A DNA stretch of 64,000 bases from contig NZ_CAJNAT010000008.1 of assembly GCF_905220705.1 (NCBI RefSeq), positions 211,219 through 275,218 on the forward strand, in the 5' to 3' direction. A model generated the notes under the pieces. That model saw only the letters and a program-made list of their open reading frames with translations. It was not told the DNA's origin and searched no databases. This DNA comes from Paraburkholderia domus (GTDB lineage: Bacteria > Pseudomonadota > Gammaproteobacteria > Burkholderiales > Burkholderiaceae). Below, piece by piece: positions 8,312 through 16,902 of this stretch; position 1 is the stretch's first letter; the number at the start of each line of letters is the position of its first letter. Both the position numbers and the translations under genes were made by a program.

Positions 8312-9427
8312 ATGCAAACCCAAACCCATCCGCTGATCGCCCCGACACTCGGCACCGCCCGTAATCTGACGAGTTTTCACTATGGTCCAGGCGGCGGGCA
8401 GAAGATTTACATCCAGTCGTCGCTGCATGCCGACGAGTTGCCTGGCATGCTGGTCTCGTGGGCGTTGCGCCGCAAGCTCGCCACACTGGAAGCCGCCGGC
8501 AAGATGCGCGGCGAAGTCGTGATCGTGCCGGTGGCCAATCCGATCGGCCTGAATCAGCATTTTCTCGGCCATCTGACGGGCCGCTTCGAGACCAACAGCG
8601 CGCAGAACTTCAACCGCAATTTCTACGAACTGTCGGCGCTGATTCAACCCGGCATCGAAGCGCGTCTGACCGACAACGTCGACGCCAATCGCACGGCAAT
8701 CCGCGCGGCAATGCGTGAGGCGCTCGGCGCGCAAGCGCCGGCAACCGAACTCGAATCGCAACGTCTGGCGTTGCAAAAGCTTTCGTATGACGCGGATGTC
8801 GTACTCGATCTGCACTGCGACTGGGAAGCCGCGATGCACCTGTACACGAACCCCGATCTGTGGCCGGAAGTCGAGCCGCTCGCCTGCTATCTGGACGCCA
8901 AGGCATCGCTGCTGGCGCTGAATTCGGTGGGTAATCCGTTCGACGAAATCCACAGCTTCTGCTGGTCGGATCTGCGCGGCCGTTACGGCGACCGTTTCCC
9001 GATTCCGAACGGCTCGATCTCGGTCACGATCGAACTGCGCGGTCAACGCGAAGTGTCGTACGAGTACGCAGAGCGCGACGCCCAGGCGATCATCGAGTAC
9101 CTGACCTCGCGTGGTGTCATCGACGGCACGCCGGCGCCGCTGCCGGCGCTCGAATTTGCCGCCACGCCTTTGGCCGGCGCCGAGCCGATCGTCGCGCCGA
9201 TCAGCGGCGTGCTGGTTTACCGCTGCGAAGTCGGCACCTGGGTCGATGTCGGCCATGAGATCGCGGATATCGTCGATCCGTTGACCGATCAAGTCGTGAC
9301 GCTGAAGAGCAGCGTGGCCGGTGTGCTGTACGCGCGGCATTTGACGCGCTTCGCAACGGCCGGGCTGGAATTCGCGCGTATTGCCGGCGCGAAAGCGTTC
9401 AGAAGCGGGTCGTTGTTGAGCAACTAA
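8312..9427 (+). CDS. AotO-like M14 succinylglutamate desuccinylase/aspartoacylase family protein, copy 1
   Basis: This is a 371-residue member of the AstE/aspartoacylase branch of zinc carboxypeptidases. The zinc ligands are visible as HADE (H39, E42) and the His of LDLHCD (~167). An NFNRNFY block matches the substrate-arginine region, a TIELRG motif carries the catalytic Glu, and a C-terminal lipoyl-like beta domain follows (VAPISGVLVYRCEVGTWVDVG). The start was set at 8312 (MQTQTHPLI) because the paralogue at 15566 begins at the same point; an in-frame ATG exists at 8282. In Pseudomonas the homologue AotO lies in the arginine/ornithine uptake operon and has no defined function. Removal of an N-acyl group from an imported amino acid is a reasonable inference. 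Confidence 0.85.
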   Translation: MQTQTHPLIAPTLGTARNLTSFHYGPGGGQKIYIQSSLHADELPGMLVSWALRRKLATLEAAGKMRGEVVIVPVANPIGLNQHFLGHLTGRFETNSAQNFNRNFYELSALIQPGIEARLTDNVDANRTAIRAAMREALGAQAPATELESQRLALQKLSYDADVVLDLHCDWEAAMHLYTNPDLWPEVEPLACYLDAKASLLALNSVGNPFDEIHSFCWSDLRGRYGDRFPIPNGSISVTIELRGQREVSYEYAERDAQAIIEYLTSRGVIDGTPAPLPALEFAATPLAGAEPIVAPISGVLVYRCEVGTWVDVGHEIADIVDPLTDQVVTLKSSVAGVLYARHLTRFATAGLEFARIAGAKAFRSGSLLSN

Positions 9428-9483
9428 GGAGCAACTGCAGCCTCGCTCCCCTGCAAGTGCCTGCGGAAGCTATGCCTGCAAAA

Positions 9484-9519
9484 CAGATCGCCCGCTATTT
9501 CAGCGGGCGATCTGCGTTT
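9484..9519 (+). terminator. Terminator after the first aotO-like gene
   Basis: A 13-bp perfect stem (9484-9496 with 9502-9514) with loop ATTTC is followed by CGTTT. It lies between the convergent aotO-like and metQ-like genes and may serve both directions. Confidence 0.8.
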
Positions 9520-9581
9520 ACGGGTCTGTTGTGAAACAACGAATTGCTTGAAAACGGCTGGCAAACCGTTTATGAAACCGC

Positions 9582-10388
9582 TCAGAAAGCGGGAATGATC
9601 GCGCCTTTAAACTGCGTGTCGATGTACTTGCGCACTTCATCCGATTCATAAGCCGCGACCAGCTTCTTGACCCACGGCTTGTCGCGATCCTGCGCACGCA
9701 CGGCGATCAGATTCGCGTACGGACCTTTGAGGTCTTCGATCGCGATCGCGTCTTTGGTCGGCTGCAAGCCGGCCTTCACCGCGTAGTCCGTGTTGATCGA
9801 CGCCGCGTCGAGGTCGCCGAGCGCGCGCGGCAATTGCGCGGCGTCGAGTTCGACCAGCTTGATCTTCTTCGGGTTCTCGGCGACGTCGAGCGGCGTGGCG
9901 TTGACGCCGTTCGTGCCGACGCCCGGCTTCAGCTTGATCACACCGGCCTTCTGCAACAGCAGCAGCGCGCGGTTGCCGTTCGACGGATCGTTCTGGATGC
10001 CGACCTTCGCGCCTTCCGGCAAGTCCTTGAGCGACTTGAACTTCTTCGAATAGAAGCCCATTGGCGACACGTAGGTCAGGCCGACGTTGACGATCTTGTA
10101 GCCGCGCTGCCTGATCTGGCTGTCGAGAAACGGCTGGTGCTGGAAACCGTTGGCATCGAGGTCGCCGGCATCGAGCGCCGCGTTCGGCTGCACGTAGTCG
10201 TTGAATTCGATGACCTTCACATTCAGTCCTTCGCGCGCCGCAACCTTGGTCACGACCGACCAGATCTGCGCGTCCGGACCGCTCATCGTGCCGATCTTGA
10301 GTTGTTTGTCGTCAGCATGCGCAAACGTTGCCGTCAGCGAAACGGCGGCGATAGCGAGCAGATTCTGGATGATTTTCCGGCGGTGCAT
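9582..10388 (-). CDS. MetQ/NlpA-family substrate-binding protein
   Basis: This is a 268-residue periplasmic binding protein of the D-methionine (MetQ/NlpA) family. The signal sequence LLAIAAVSLTATFAHA lacks a lipobox Cys. The mature sequence includes KIGTMSGPDAQIW, FNDYVQPNAALDAGDLDAN and the conserved GFQHQPFLD region that closes over methionine. The ATG at 10388 was chosen because GAGGGG lies six bases upstream; the reading frame also extends to 10448. Adjacent MetN and MetI genes are absent, so this is an orphan binding protein whose transporter must be elsewhere. The ligand is probably methionine or a similar small molecule, and MetQ-family substrates vary. Confidence 0.88.
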   Translation of the reverse strand: MHRRKIIQNLLAIAAVSLTATFAHADDKQLKIGTMSGPDAQIWSVVTKVAAREGLNVKVIEFNDYVQPNAALDAGDLDANGFQHQPFLDSQIRQRGYKIVNVGLTYVSPMGFYSKKFKSLKDLPEGAKVGIQNDPSNGNRALLLLQKAGVIKLKPGVGTNGVNATPLDVAENPKKIKLVELDAAQLPRALGDLDAASINTDYAVKAGLQPTKDAIAIEDLKGPYANLIAVRAQDRDKPWVKKLVAAYESDEVRKYIDTQFKGAIIPAF

Positions 10389-10687
10389 GCGTTTCCCCTC
10401 GAGCAGCTTTGATTGATAGGCGCGGATCGTCGCATGCAGCCGATGCACCCGAAAACCAATCGTTTTTCACACGCTTATATGCACGTTCTGGAAAAAGCTT
10501 ATGAGGAGCGTGCCTTGCGTGAGTTCAGCCAGCAAAGCTATGTGAGTGTCGCGCCGGCGCTACAGATTACGAAAATAAGCAAAGCTGTCACATACCTTAC
10601 TCTGCGTTCCCTTAAATTTCGGGCCATCGCACGACCCTGCCAAAGAGCACGGCTTCGCGATCGCTTAATTTTTAATCGGAGAAAGTC

Positions 10688-11866
10688 TTGAACAAGAAAG
10701 TATTGACCGCCGCTACTCTCGCCGTCTTCGCCAGCGCCGCCCACGCGCAAAGCAGCGTCACGCTGTATGGCCTGATCGATGCCGGCATCAGCTACGTGAA
10801 CAACTCGAAGACCGCCACCGGTCACGACAACCTCTTCAAGTACGACGACGGCGTTGCTCAAGGCAGCCGTTGGGGCCTGCGCGGCACCGAAGACCTCGGT
10901 GGCGGCCTGAAGGCACTTTTCGTGTTGGAAAACGGCTTCAACAGCGGTAACGGCACGCTCGGCCAGGGCGGCGCGCTGTTCGGCCGTCAAGCGTTTGTCG
11001 GTCTGTCGCAGAACAACATTGGTTCGCTGACGTTCGGTCGCCAGTATTCGTTTTCGACGGATTATCTGGGCGGCAACTACTCGACCGGCGGCCAAACCGT
11101 CGCGGGTAACTACGCTTATCACATCAACGACGTCGACCAGCTGACCTCGAGCCGCATCAACAACTCGGTCAAGTTCAGCAGCGCGAATTTCGCGGGCCTG
11201 ACCTTCGGCGCTATGTACGGCTTCTCGAACACGGCTGGCGGCTTCGCCGGCGTGCCGGGCACCGGCACGACCGCGGCACCGGTCGCAGGTTCGTCGCGCG
11301 CATACAGCTTCGGCCTGAACTACGCAAACGGCCCGTTCGGCGTGGGCGCAGCGTACACGGACATCCGCTACCCGGGTCAGGCAACGCCGGCTTTCTCGAC
11401 GTCGCTGGCTAACGTGACGTTCCCGACGGTCGGTACGGGCCAGATCCAGGATCTGCGCACGTTCGGCGTTGGCGGCCGCTACGCGATCGGCGCAGCCACG
11501 CTGTGGGCGCTGTACACGAACACGCGTCTCGCCCCGATCACGGGCAGCGCGACCACGTTCGCTGCATACGAAGCGGGCGCGAAGTACGCGTTCACGCCGG
11601 CGCTGACGGCTGGTGCAGGCTACACGTACATGCACCTGAGCGATGCCAACACGGGCCACTGGAACCAGGTGGACCTGAGCGTCGACTACGCGCTGAGCAA
11701 GCGTACGGACGTGTACGCACTGGGTATCTACCAGATCGCTGCCGGCCACAACGGTACGCAAAATCTGCAAGCGCAGATCGGTTCGAGCACGAGCTACTTC
11801 AGCACGTCGGGCACGGGTGCGGACAACCAACTGGCATTCCGCGTCGGTATCCGTCACAAGTTCTAA
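10688..11866 (+). CDS. Gram-negative porin (Burkholderia OpcP/Omp38-type)
   Basis: This is a 392-residue outer-membrane porin with signal peptide MNKKVLTAATLAVFASAAHA and the mature start QSSVTLYGLIDAGISYVNN. It carries the blocks SRWGLRGTEDLGGGLKALFVLENGF and FGRQAFVGL that mark the Burkholderiales general porins, and it ends in a terminal Phe (GIRHKF) for BAM-dependent insertion. It starts with TTG at 10688, with GGAGA five bases upstream. The alternating hydrophobic pattern fits a 16-strand trimeric barrel. It sits between amino-acid uptake genes, which suggests but does not prove a role in outer-membrane entry of amino acids. Confidence 0.95.
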   Translation: MNKKVLTAATLAVFASAAHAQSSVTLYGLIDAGISYVNNSKTATGHDNLFKYDDGVAQGSRWGLRGTEDLGGGLKALFVLENGFNSGNGTLGQGGALFGRQAFVGLSQNNIGSLTFGRQYSFSTDYLGGNYSTGGQTVAGNYAYHINDVDQLTSSRINNSVKFSSANFAGLTFGAMYGFSNTAGGFAGVPGTGTTAAPVAGSSRAYSFGLNYANGPFGVGAAYTDIRYPGQATPAFSTSLANVTFPTVGTGQIQDLRTFGVGGRYAIGAATLWALYTNTRLAPITGSATTFAAYEAGAKYAFTPALTAGAGYTYMHLSDANTGHWNQVDLSVDYALSKRTDVYALGIYQIAAGHNGTQNLQAQIGSSTSYFSTSGTGADNQLAFRVGIRHKF

Positions 11867-11913
11867 GCGAGTCTTTCAGGCAGGGAGCAAGCGCTCCTTG
11901 TCTCAAGGTTCTG

Positions 11914-11940
11914 AAAAACGCCCTGCGGGGCGTTTTTCTT
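11914..11940 (+). terminator. Porin terminator
   Basis: The stem AAAAACGCCC / GGGCGTTTTT (11914-11923 with 11928-11937) has a 4-base loop and a T-rich tail, 48 bp after the porin stop. Confidence 0.9.
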
Positions 11941-12091
11941 TTGGGGGGACCGGTTTGTCAGGCACCCGCCAATCCTCGGCAACATCCCCTTTAGCACCCT
12001 CTCCTGGGCCGCACTCGCGGCCTCTGCGCATGCGATCCGGCGTCACCGGAACACGCTCGCCTGATCATATGCAAGCAGGTCCAAGCGCGAT

Positions 12092-12333
12092 CTTGTATAG
12101 ACATTAACGCACAGACTTCATCGTTTAAGGTGTATATACCGCTTCGTCGAGCGACGTACATTCGGCCGACAAAATTTGATCAGCAAGCGCTGAAAACCCA
12201 TCAAATCCTTACATTTAGCCAATAGCGTACGAGAAAACCCCACTTGCTGCGCAGGATATTGACCGGATATCTTGTATAGACAAGTTGCGCTGACCAGCGC
12301 GTCATGTACCCTGAATTCGATACATCTAGACAA
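12092..12333 (+). promoter_or_regulatory. Repeated CTTGTATAGACA(AG) operator candidates upstream of the aot operon
   Basis: CTTGTATAGACAAG at 12271-12284 is an inverted repeat (CTTGT-ATAG-ACAAG). A second copy, CTTGTATAGACA, lies at 12092-12103, and a partial CTAGACAA lies at 12326-12333. The spacing and half-sites are like operators of GntR/HutC-type repressors, which control histidine and related amino-acid genes. All lie within 330 bp upstream of the aotJ gene at 12414. The rest of 11941-12413 (473 bp) holds no gene. A tRNA T-arm-like segment at ~12358-12380 is discussed separately. Confidence 0.5.
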
Positions 12334-12413
12334 CATAGATAGATCGAAGACCGGACGCTGCGGGGACTCGAACCCCTGCGCCCGGCGTCACGAAGTCCCT
12401 TTCTGGAGATGTC

Positions 12414-13187
12414 ATGAAGAAGCTTGCCCTGTGTATCGCGCTCGCAGCCATCGCAACTGGCGCATACGCAAAAGACTGGTCCACCATCCGCTTCGGGGTC
12501 GACGCGAGTTATCCGCCGTTCGAATCGAAGGGTACCGACGGCAAACTGACCGGCTTCGACATCGATCTCGGCAACCAGATCTGCGCGCGTCTGAAGGCCA
12601 AGTGCGTGTGGGTCGAAAATGACTTCGACGGCATGATTCCCGCGCTGAAGGCGAAGAAGTTCGACGGCGTGCTGTCGTCGATGTCGATGACACCGCAACG
12701 CGCCGAACAGGTCGCCTTCTCGTCGAAGCTGTTCAACACGCCGACGCGCCTCATCGCGAAGAAAGGCTCGACCCTGCAGCCCACGCCGGAATCGCTGGCG
12801 GGCAAGACGATCGGCGTCGAACAGGGCACGATTCAGGAAACCTACGCCAAGACCTATTGGGAGCCGAAGGGCGCCAAGGTCGTGCCGTACCAGAACCAGG
12901 ACCAAGTTTACACCGACCTGCTCTCGGGCCGTCTGGACGGCGCCTTGCAGGACGCCGTGCAGGCCGACATCGGCTTCCTGAATACGCCGCGCGGCGCGGG
13001 CTTCCAGTTCGCAGGCAAGGACATCGTCGACGCGAAGATCCTCGGCAACGGCGCCGGCATCGGCATGCGCAAGGACGACGTGGACCTGAAGGAGAAGATC
13101 GACAAGGCCATCGCCGACATCATCAAGGACGGCACCTACAAAGCCATCGAGAAGAAGTATTTCGTCTTCGACGTCTACGGCAGCTAA
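12414..13187 (+). CDS. aotJ: Basic amino acid ABC transporter, periplasmic binding protein (AotJ/ArgT type)
   Basis: This is a 257-residue SBP family 3 protein with signal peptide MKKLALCIALAAIATGAYA. It is nearly colinear with the paralogue at 7215 (both share KDWSTIRFGVDASYPPFES and GFDIDLGN). TCTGGAGATGTC supplies GGAG eight bases before the ATG at 12414. It is the first gene of an operon with two permeases, an ATPase and an M14-family protein. That content matches the arginine/ornithine system aotJQMOP of Pseudomonas, although here aotP precedes aotO. Expected ligands are arginine, ornithine, lysine or histidine. Confidence 0.92.
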   Translation: MKKLALCIALAAIATGAYAKDWSTIRFGVDASYPPFESKGTDGKLTGFDIDLGNQICARLKAKCVWVENDFDGMIPALKAKKFDGVLSSMSMTPQRAEQVAFSSKLFNTPTRLIAKKGSTLQPTPESLAGKTIGVEQGTIQETYAKTYWEPKGAKVVPYQNQDQVYTDLLSGRLDGALQDAVQADIGFLNTPRGAGFQFAGKDIVDAKILGNGAGIGMRKDDVDLKEKIDKAIADIIKDGTYKAIEKKYFVFDVYGS

Positions 13188-13308
13188 GCGGTAGCTGAGC
13201 ACCTTTCGTCGGTCCACCCGCCGTATGCCATGGTTCAGCGTCACTCGTTGCGCCGGCCCGAATCGCCGGCGCCGAACGGGGACGCTGTGCAATCGAGGAT
13301 AGCAATAC

Positions 13309-13998
13309 ATGTTCTTTCACGGTTTTGGCCCGCTTCTCCTTGCGGGCACATGGGAAACAGTCAAGCTGGCGGTGTTGTCGCTGGCTGCCTCGTTCCTGCT
13401 GGGTCTCGGCGGCGCCGCGGCGAAGTTGTCGCCGAACCGCGCCCTCTCTCACCTCGGCACGCTCTACACGACGCTGATTCGCTCCGTTCCCGATCTCGTG
13501 TTGATGCTGTTGCTGTTCTACGGCATTCAGATCCTGCTCAACAATCTGACTGACGCCCTCGGTTTCGATCAGATCGACATCGACCCCTTCGTGGCCGGCG
13601 TCATCACACTCGGCTTCATCTACGGCGCGTACTTCACCGAGACGTTCCGGGGCGCCTTTCTCTCCGTTCCGCGCGGACAGCTCGAAGCAGGCTTCGCGTA
13701 CGGCATGAGTTCGTGGCGCGTCTTTACCCGCATCATGTTCCCGCAAATGATGCGCTTCGCTCTGCCTGGCATCGGCAACAACTGGCAGGTGCTGGTCAAG
13801 GCCACCGCGCTGGTCTCGATCATCGGTCTCGCCGACGTGGTCAAGGCGTCGCAGGATGCGGGCAAGAGCACGCTTGAGTTTTTCTTTTTCACGCTGACGG
13901 CAGGCGCGATCTATCTGGTGATCACGACGGTGTCTAACCTTGTGTTGATCTGGCTGGAAAAGCGCTACTCGACAGGTGTCCGGAGGGCCGCACTGTGA
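13309..13998 (+). CDS. aotQ: Amino acid ABC transporter permease (HisQ/AotQ type)
   Basis: This is a 229-residue inner-membrane permease with about five helices. It has the N-terminal GTWETVKLAVLSLAASFLLGLGG block of the His/Glu/Gln/Arg/opine permease family and the cytoplasmic EAA-type loop ARGQLEAGFAYGMS-like segment (residues ~125-140) that docks on the ATPase. It begins 121 bp after aotJ and ends in a 4-bp overlap with the second permease. It forms a heterodimer with AotM. Confidence 0.92.
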   Translation: MFFHGFGPLLLAGTWETVKLAVLSLAASFLLGLGGAAAKLSPNRALSHLGTLYTTLIRSVPDLVLMLLLFYGIQILLNNLTDALGFDQIDIDPFVAGVITLGFIYGAYFTETFRGAFLSVPRGQLEAGFAYGMSSWRVFTRIMFPQMMRFALPGIGNNWQVLVKATALVSIIGLADVVKASQDAGKSTLEFFFFTLTAGAIYLVITTVSNLVLIWLEKRYSTGVRRAAL

Positions 13999-14708
13999 TC
14001 GAACTCGTCAGGCAATACTGGCAGTCCTACCTGTACACCGATGGTTACCGGTACAGCGGCCTTGTCGTCACCTTATGGCTGCTGGTCGCGTCGATCGGAC
14101 TGGGTTTCTGCCTCGCCGTCCCGTTGGCGGTGGCCCGCTCGTCGCGCAACCGCTTCATCTCGGGACCGGTCTGGCTCTACACGTACGTGTTCCGCGGCAC
14201 ACCGCTCTACGTGCAGTTGCTGCTTTGCTATACGGGGCTCTACAGCCTTCAGTTCGTTCACTCGCACGCCCTGCTCGATACGTTCTTCCGTAACGCGATG
14301 AACTGTACGCTGCTTGCTTTTGCGTTGAACGAATGCGCTTACGCCACAGAGATATTTGCCGGCGCGATCAAGTCGACCGCGTATGGCGAAATCGAGGCCG
14401 CACAGGCTTACGGGATGTCCCGATTCAAGCTCTACACCCGGATCATCCTGCCATCCGCGTTGCGGCGCGCACTACCCAACTACAGCAACGAGGTCATCCT
14501 CATGCTGCACGCGACGACGCTCGCTTTCACGGCCACTGTCCCTGACATCCTGAAAGTGACGCGCGACGTGAACTCGGCAACCTACGCATCCTTCCAGGCA
14601 TACGGCATTGCCGCCGTGCTATACGCCTGCATCGTATTTGCGCTGGTATGGGCGTTCCGCAGAATGGAAACACGCATGCTGGCCTATTTGAAGCCGCAAG
14701 GGCATTGA
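13995..14708 (+). CDS. aotM: Amino acid ABC transporter permease (HisM/AotM type)
   Basis: This is a 237-residue permease whose GTG start overlaps the TGA of aotQ (GTGA), which implies coupled translation. It carries FRGTPLYVQLLL, the signature of HisM-type subunits, and the EAA loop around EIEAAQAYGMSRFKLYTRI. Five transmembrane segments are apparent. It is the partner of the upstream permease. Confidence 0.92.
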   Translation: MIELVRQYWQSYLYTDGYRYSGLVVTLWLLVASIGLGFCLAVPLAVARSSRNRFISGPVWLYTYVFRGTPLYVQLLLCYTGLYSLQFVHSHALLDTFFRNAMNCTLLAFALNECAYATEIFAGAIKSTAYGEIEAAQAYGMSRFKLYTRIILPSALRRALPNYSNEVILMLHATTLAFTATVPDILKVTRDVNSATYASFQAYGIAAVLYACIVFALVWAFRRMETRMLAYLKPQGH

Positions 14709-14746
14709 ACCTGGCTACCCTCAGCCAAGATGGAGTGTATCGAGAT

Positions 14747-15514
14747 ATGTATAAGCTGATTGTCGACGACCTGCACAAGAAGTTCGGTGACAACGAGGTT
14801 CTGAAGGGCGTGTCGCTCAAGGCGAAAGCCGGCGATGTCATCAGCATCATCGGTTCGAGCGGTTCAGGTAAAAGCACGTTTCTGCGTTGCATCAATTTTC
14901 TTGAGCAACCTTGCTCGGGGCGCATCACCCTCAACGCAGAAGAGATTCAGACCAAGCCTGATAGAAACGGCTCCTTGCGGGTGAGCGATCACAAGCAGTT
15001 GCAGAAGATGCGCACCAGGTTATCGATGGTATTTCAGCACTTCAACCTGTGGGCACACATGACCGTGCTCGAAAACATCGTCGAAGCGCCCATCAGCGTG
15101 TTGGGGTTGAGCCGGGCTGAAGCGGAAACACGGGCTCGCAAGTATCTGACCAAGGTCGGGCTCAACGCCAGCATGGAAGGCAAGTATCCGGCCCATCTTT
15201 CTGGCGGCCAGCAACAGCGGGTAGCCGTTGCGCGAGCGCTGGCAATGGAGCCTGAAGTCATGCTGTTCGACGAACCCACGTCGGCGCTCGACCCGGAACT
15301 GGTCGGCGAGGTTCTGAAGGTGATGCAAGCCCTGGCTGAAGAAGGCCGGACGATGATCGTGGTCACGCACGAGATGGGATTTGCCCGCAACGTGTCGAAT
15401 CACGTGGTCTTTCTGCACAAGGGAAAAATCGAAGAAGAAGGCCATCCTCAAGACGTTCTGGTCAACCCGAAAAGCGAGCGGTTAGGCCAGTTTCTTACCG
15501 GCAGCCTCAAATAA
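14747..15514 (+). CDS. aotP: Amino acid ABC transporter ATPase (HisP/AotP type)
   Basis: This is a 255-residue ATPase with Walker A GSSGSGKST, Q-loop in VFQHFNLWAHMTV, signature LSGGQQQR, Walker B VMLFDEPTSALD and switch His in VVTHEMGFA. The ATG at 14747 (MYKLIVDDLHKKFG) gives the usual HisP length; an in-frame ATG at 14648 would extend into aotM and is not favoured. It powers the AotQM channel. Its close spacing to aotM (38 bp) supports one transcript. Confidence 0.94.
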   Translation: MYKLIVDDLHKKFGDNEVLKGVSLKAKAGDVISIIGSSGSGKSTFLRCINFLEQPCSGRITLNAEEIQTKPDRNGSLRVSDHKQLQKMRTRLSMVFQHFNLWAHMTVLENIVEAPISVLGLSRAEAETRARKYLTKVGLNASMEGKYPAHLSGGQQQRVAVARALAMEPEVMLFDEPTSALDPELVGEVLKVMQALAEEGRTMIVVTHEMGFARNVSNHVVFLHKGKIEEEGHPQDVLVNPKSERLGQFLTGSLK

Positions 15515-15565
15515 CGTTGCCGCTCGGGGCACTGAAGTGCCCCGGCGATTCCACCGCCTGAATCC

Positions 15566-16681
15566 ATGCAAACCAGAACGCATCCGCTCATTTCGCCGAC
15601 ACTCGGCACCGAACGCCACCTGACCAGTTTTCACTATGGTCCGACTGGCGGCCAGAAGATCTACATTCAGTCGTCGCTGCACGCCGACGAACTGCCGGGC
15701 ATGCTCGTCGCCTGGCGTCTGCGCAAGCATCTGGCTGCCCTTGAAGCGGAGGGCAAGCTGCGCGGCGAAGTGGTCCTCGTGCCGGTTTCGAATCCGATCG
15801 GTCTCAATCAACACCTGCTCGGCTCCCATCTCGGCCGCTTTGAAACCCATACGGCGCAAAACTTCAACCGTCACTTTTACGATCTGACGGCCTTGGCGAT
15901 GCCGCGCGTCGAAGGGCGTCTGACGAGCGACATCGACGCAAACCGCGTTGCCGTGCGCGCCGCCATGCGTGAAGCACTCGACGAGCAGACACCCGTCACC
16001 GAACTCGATTCGCAACGTCTCGCGCTGCAAAAGCTCTCTTACGATGCCGATGTCGTGCTCGATCTGCATTGCGATCTGAATGCAGTGATGCATCTGTACA
16101 CTAACCCGGATACCTGGGAAGACGTCGAGCCCCTCGCGCGTTATATCGGCGCCAAAGCATCGCTGTTGACGCTGAACGCGGCCGGCAATCCATTCGACGA
16201 AATTCACAGTTTCTGCTGGTCCAATCTGCGCGCGCGTTACGGCAAGCAGTATCCAATTCCCAATGGTGGCATCTCCGTCACAGTGGAATTGCGCGGTCAG
16301 TGCGACGTTTCATATGAGTTCGCCGAACAGGACGCCCAGGCGATCGTCAACTATCTGAGCTATCGCGGCGTGATCGACGCTGAAGCAGCACCACTGCCCG
16401 CGCTGCTGTTTCCCGCCACACCGTTCGCGGGTTCGGAATCGATCCTGGCGCCGGTGAGCGGCGTGCTCGTTTTCCGCGCGGAAGCGGGCGCATGGATCGA
16501 AGCCGGCCAGCCGGTCGCAGACATCGTCGATCCGCTCACGGATCACGTCACGACGTTGAACGCGACGACCACCGGCGTGCTCTATGCACGTCTTCTAGTT
16601 CGGTTTGCGTCGGCCGGGATGGCGATTGCTCAAGTCGCTGGCGCGACTGCGTTCAGAACGGGTGCCCTGCTTCTGGATTAA
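15566..16681 (+). CDS. aotO: AotO-like M14 succinylglutamate desuccinylase/aspartoacylase family protein, copy 2
   Basis: This is a 371-residue protein with zinc ligands H39 and E42 in HADE and H167 in LDLHCD, the NFNR block at ~98-101, a candidate catalytic Glu near 240 (VTVELRGQ) and a C-terminal lipoyl-like beta domain from ~290. It is a full-length paralogue of the gene at 8312. It starts 51 bp after aotP, so it belongs to the uptake operon as AotO does in Pseudomonas aeruginosa. AotO is not required for transport there and its substrate is undefined. All metal ligands are present, so catalysis on an N-acylated or otherwise conjugated amino acid is likely. Confidence 0.88.
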   Translation: MQTRTHPLISPTLGTERHLTSFHYGPTGGQKIYIQSSLHADELPGMLVAWRLRKHLAALEAEGKLRGEVVLVPVSNPIGLNQHLLGSHLGRFETHTAQNFNRHFYDLTALAMPRVEGRLTSDIDANRVAVRAAMREALDEQTPVTELDSQRLALQKLSYDADVVLDLHCDLNAVMHLYTNPDTWEDVEPLARYIGAKASLLTLNAAGNPFDEIHSFCWSNLRARYGKQYPIPNGGISVTVELRGQCDVSYEFAEQDAQAIVNYLSYRGVIDAEAAPLPALLFPATPFAGSESILAPVSGVLVFRAEAGAWIEAGQPVADIVDPLTDHVTTLNATTTGVLYARLLVRFASAGMAIAQVAGATAFRTGALLLD

Positions 16682-16902
16682 GTCTGTGGAGCGTCTAACG
16701 GCTTGGATGTTTTGTCGTGCCCGGCCCTCGCGCCAATCGGTGCGGGCGTAAGTTGCCGAGAATAAGATAAGCTTGGGCAGTAAAAAGCGGTAATTGGATA
16801 CACGGAAGCGACGGCGCGCCAACTCGTCATTCGCCCAATACTGAGCGGCGAGATCGTTGCCGCCAGTCTCCCATTGGGGGATCGCATCCTTATCGTCCTA
16901 CC

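Noticed and set aside
12358..12400. Possible tRNA gene
   Set aside because: Only a T-arm-like hairpin is present. No D-arm, anticodon arm or acceptor stem can be drawn around it.
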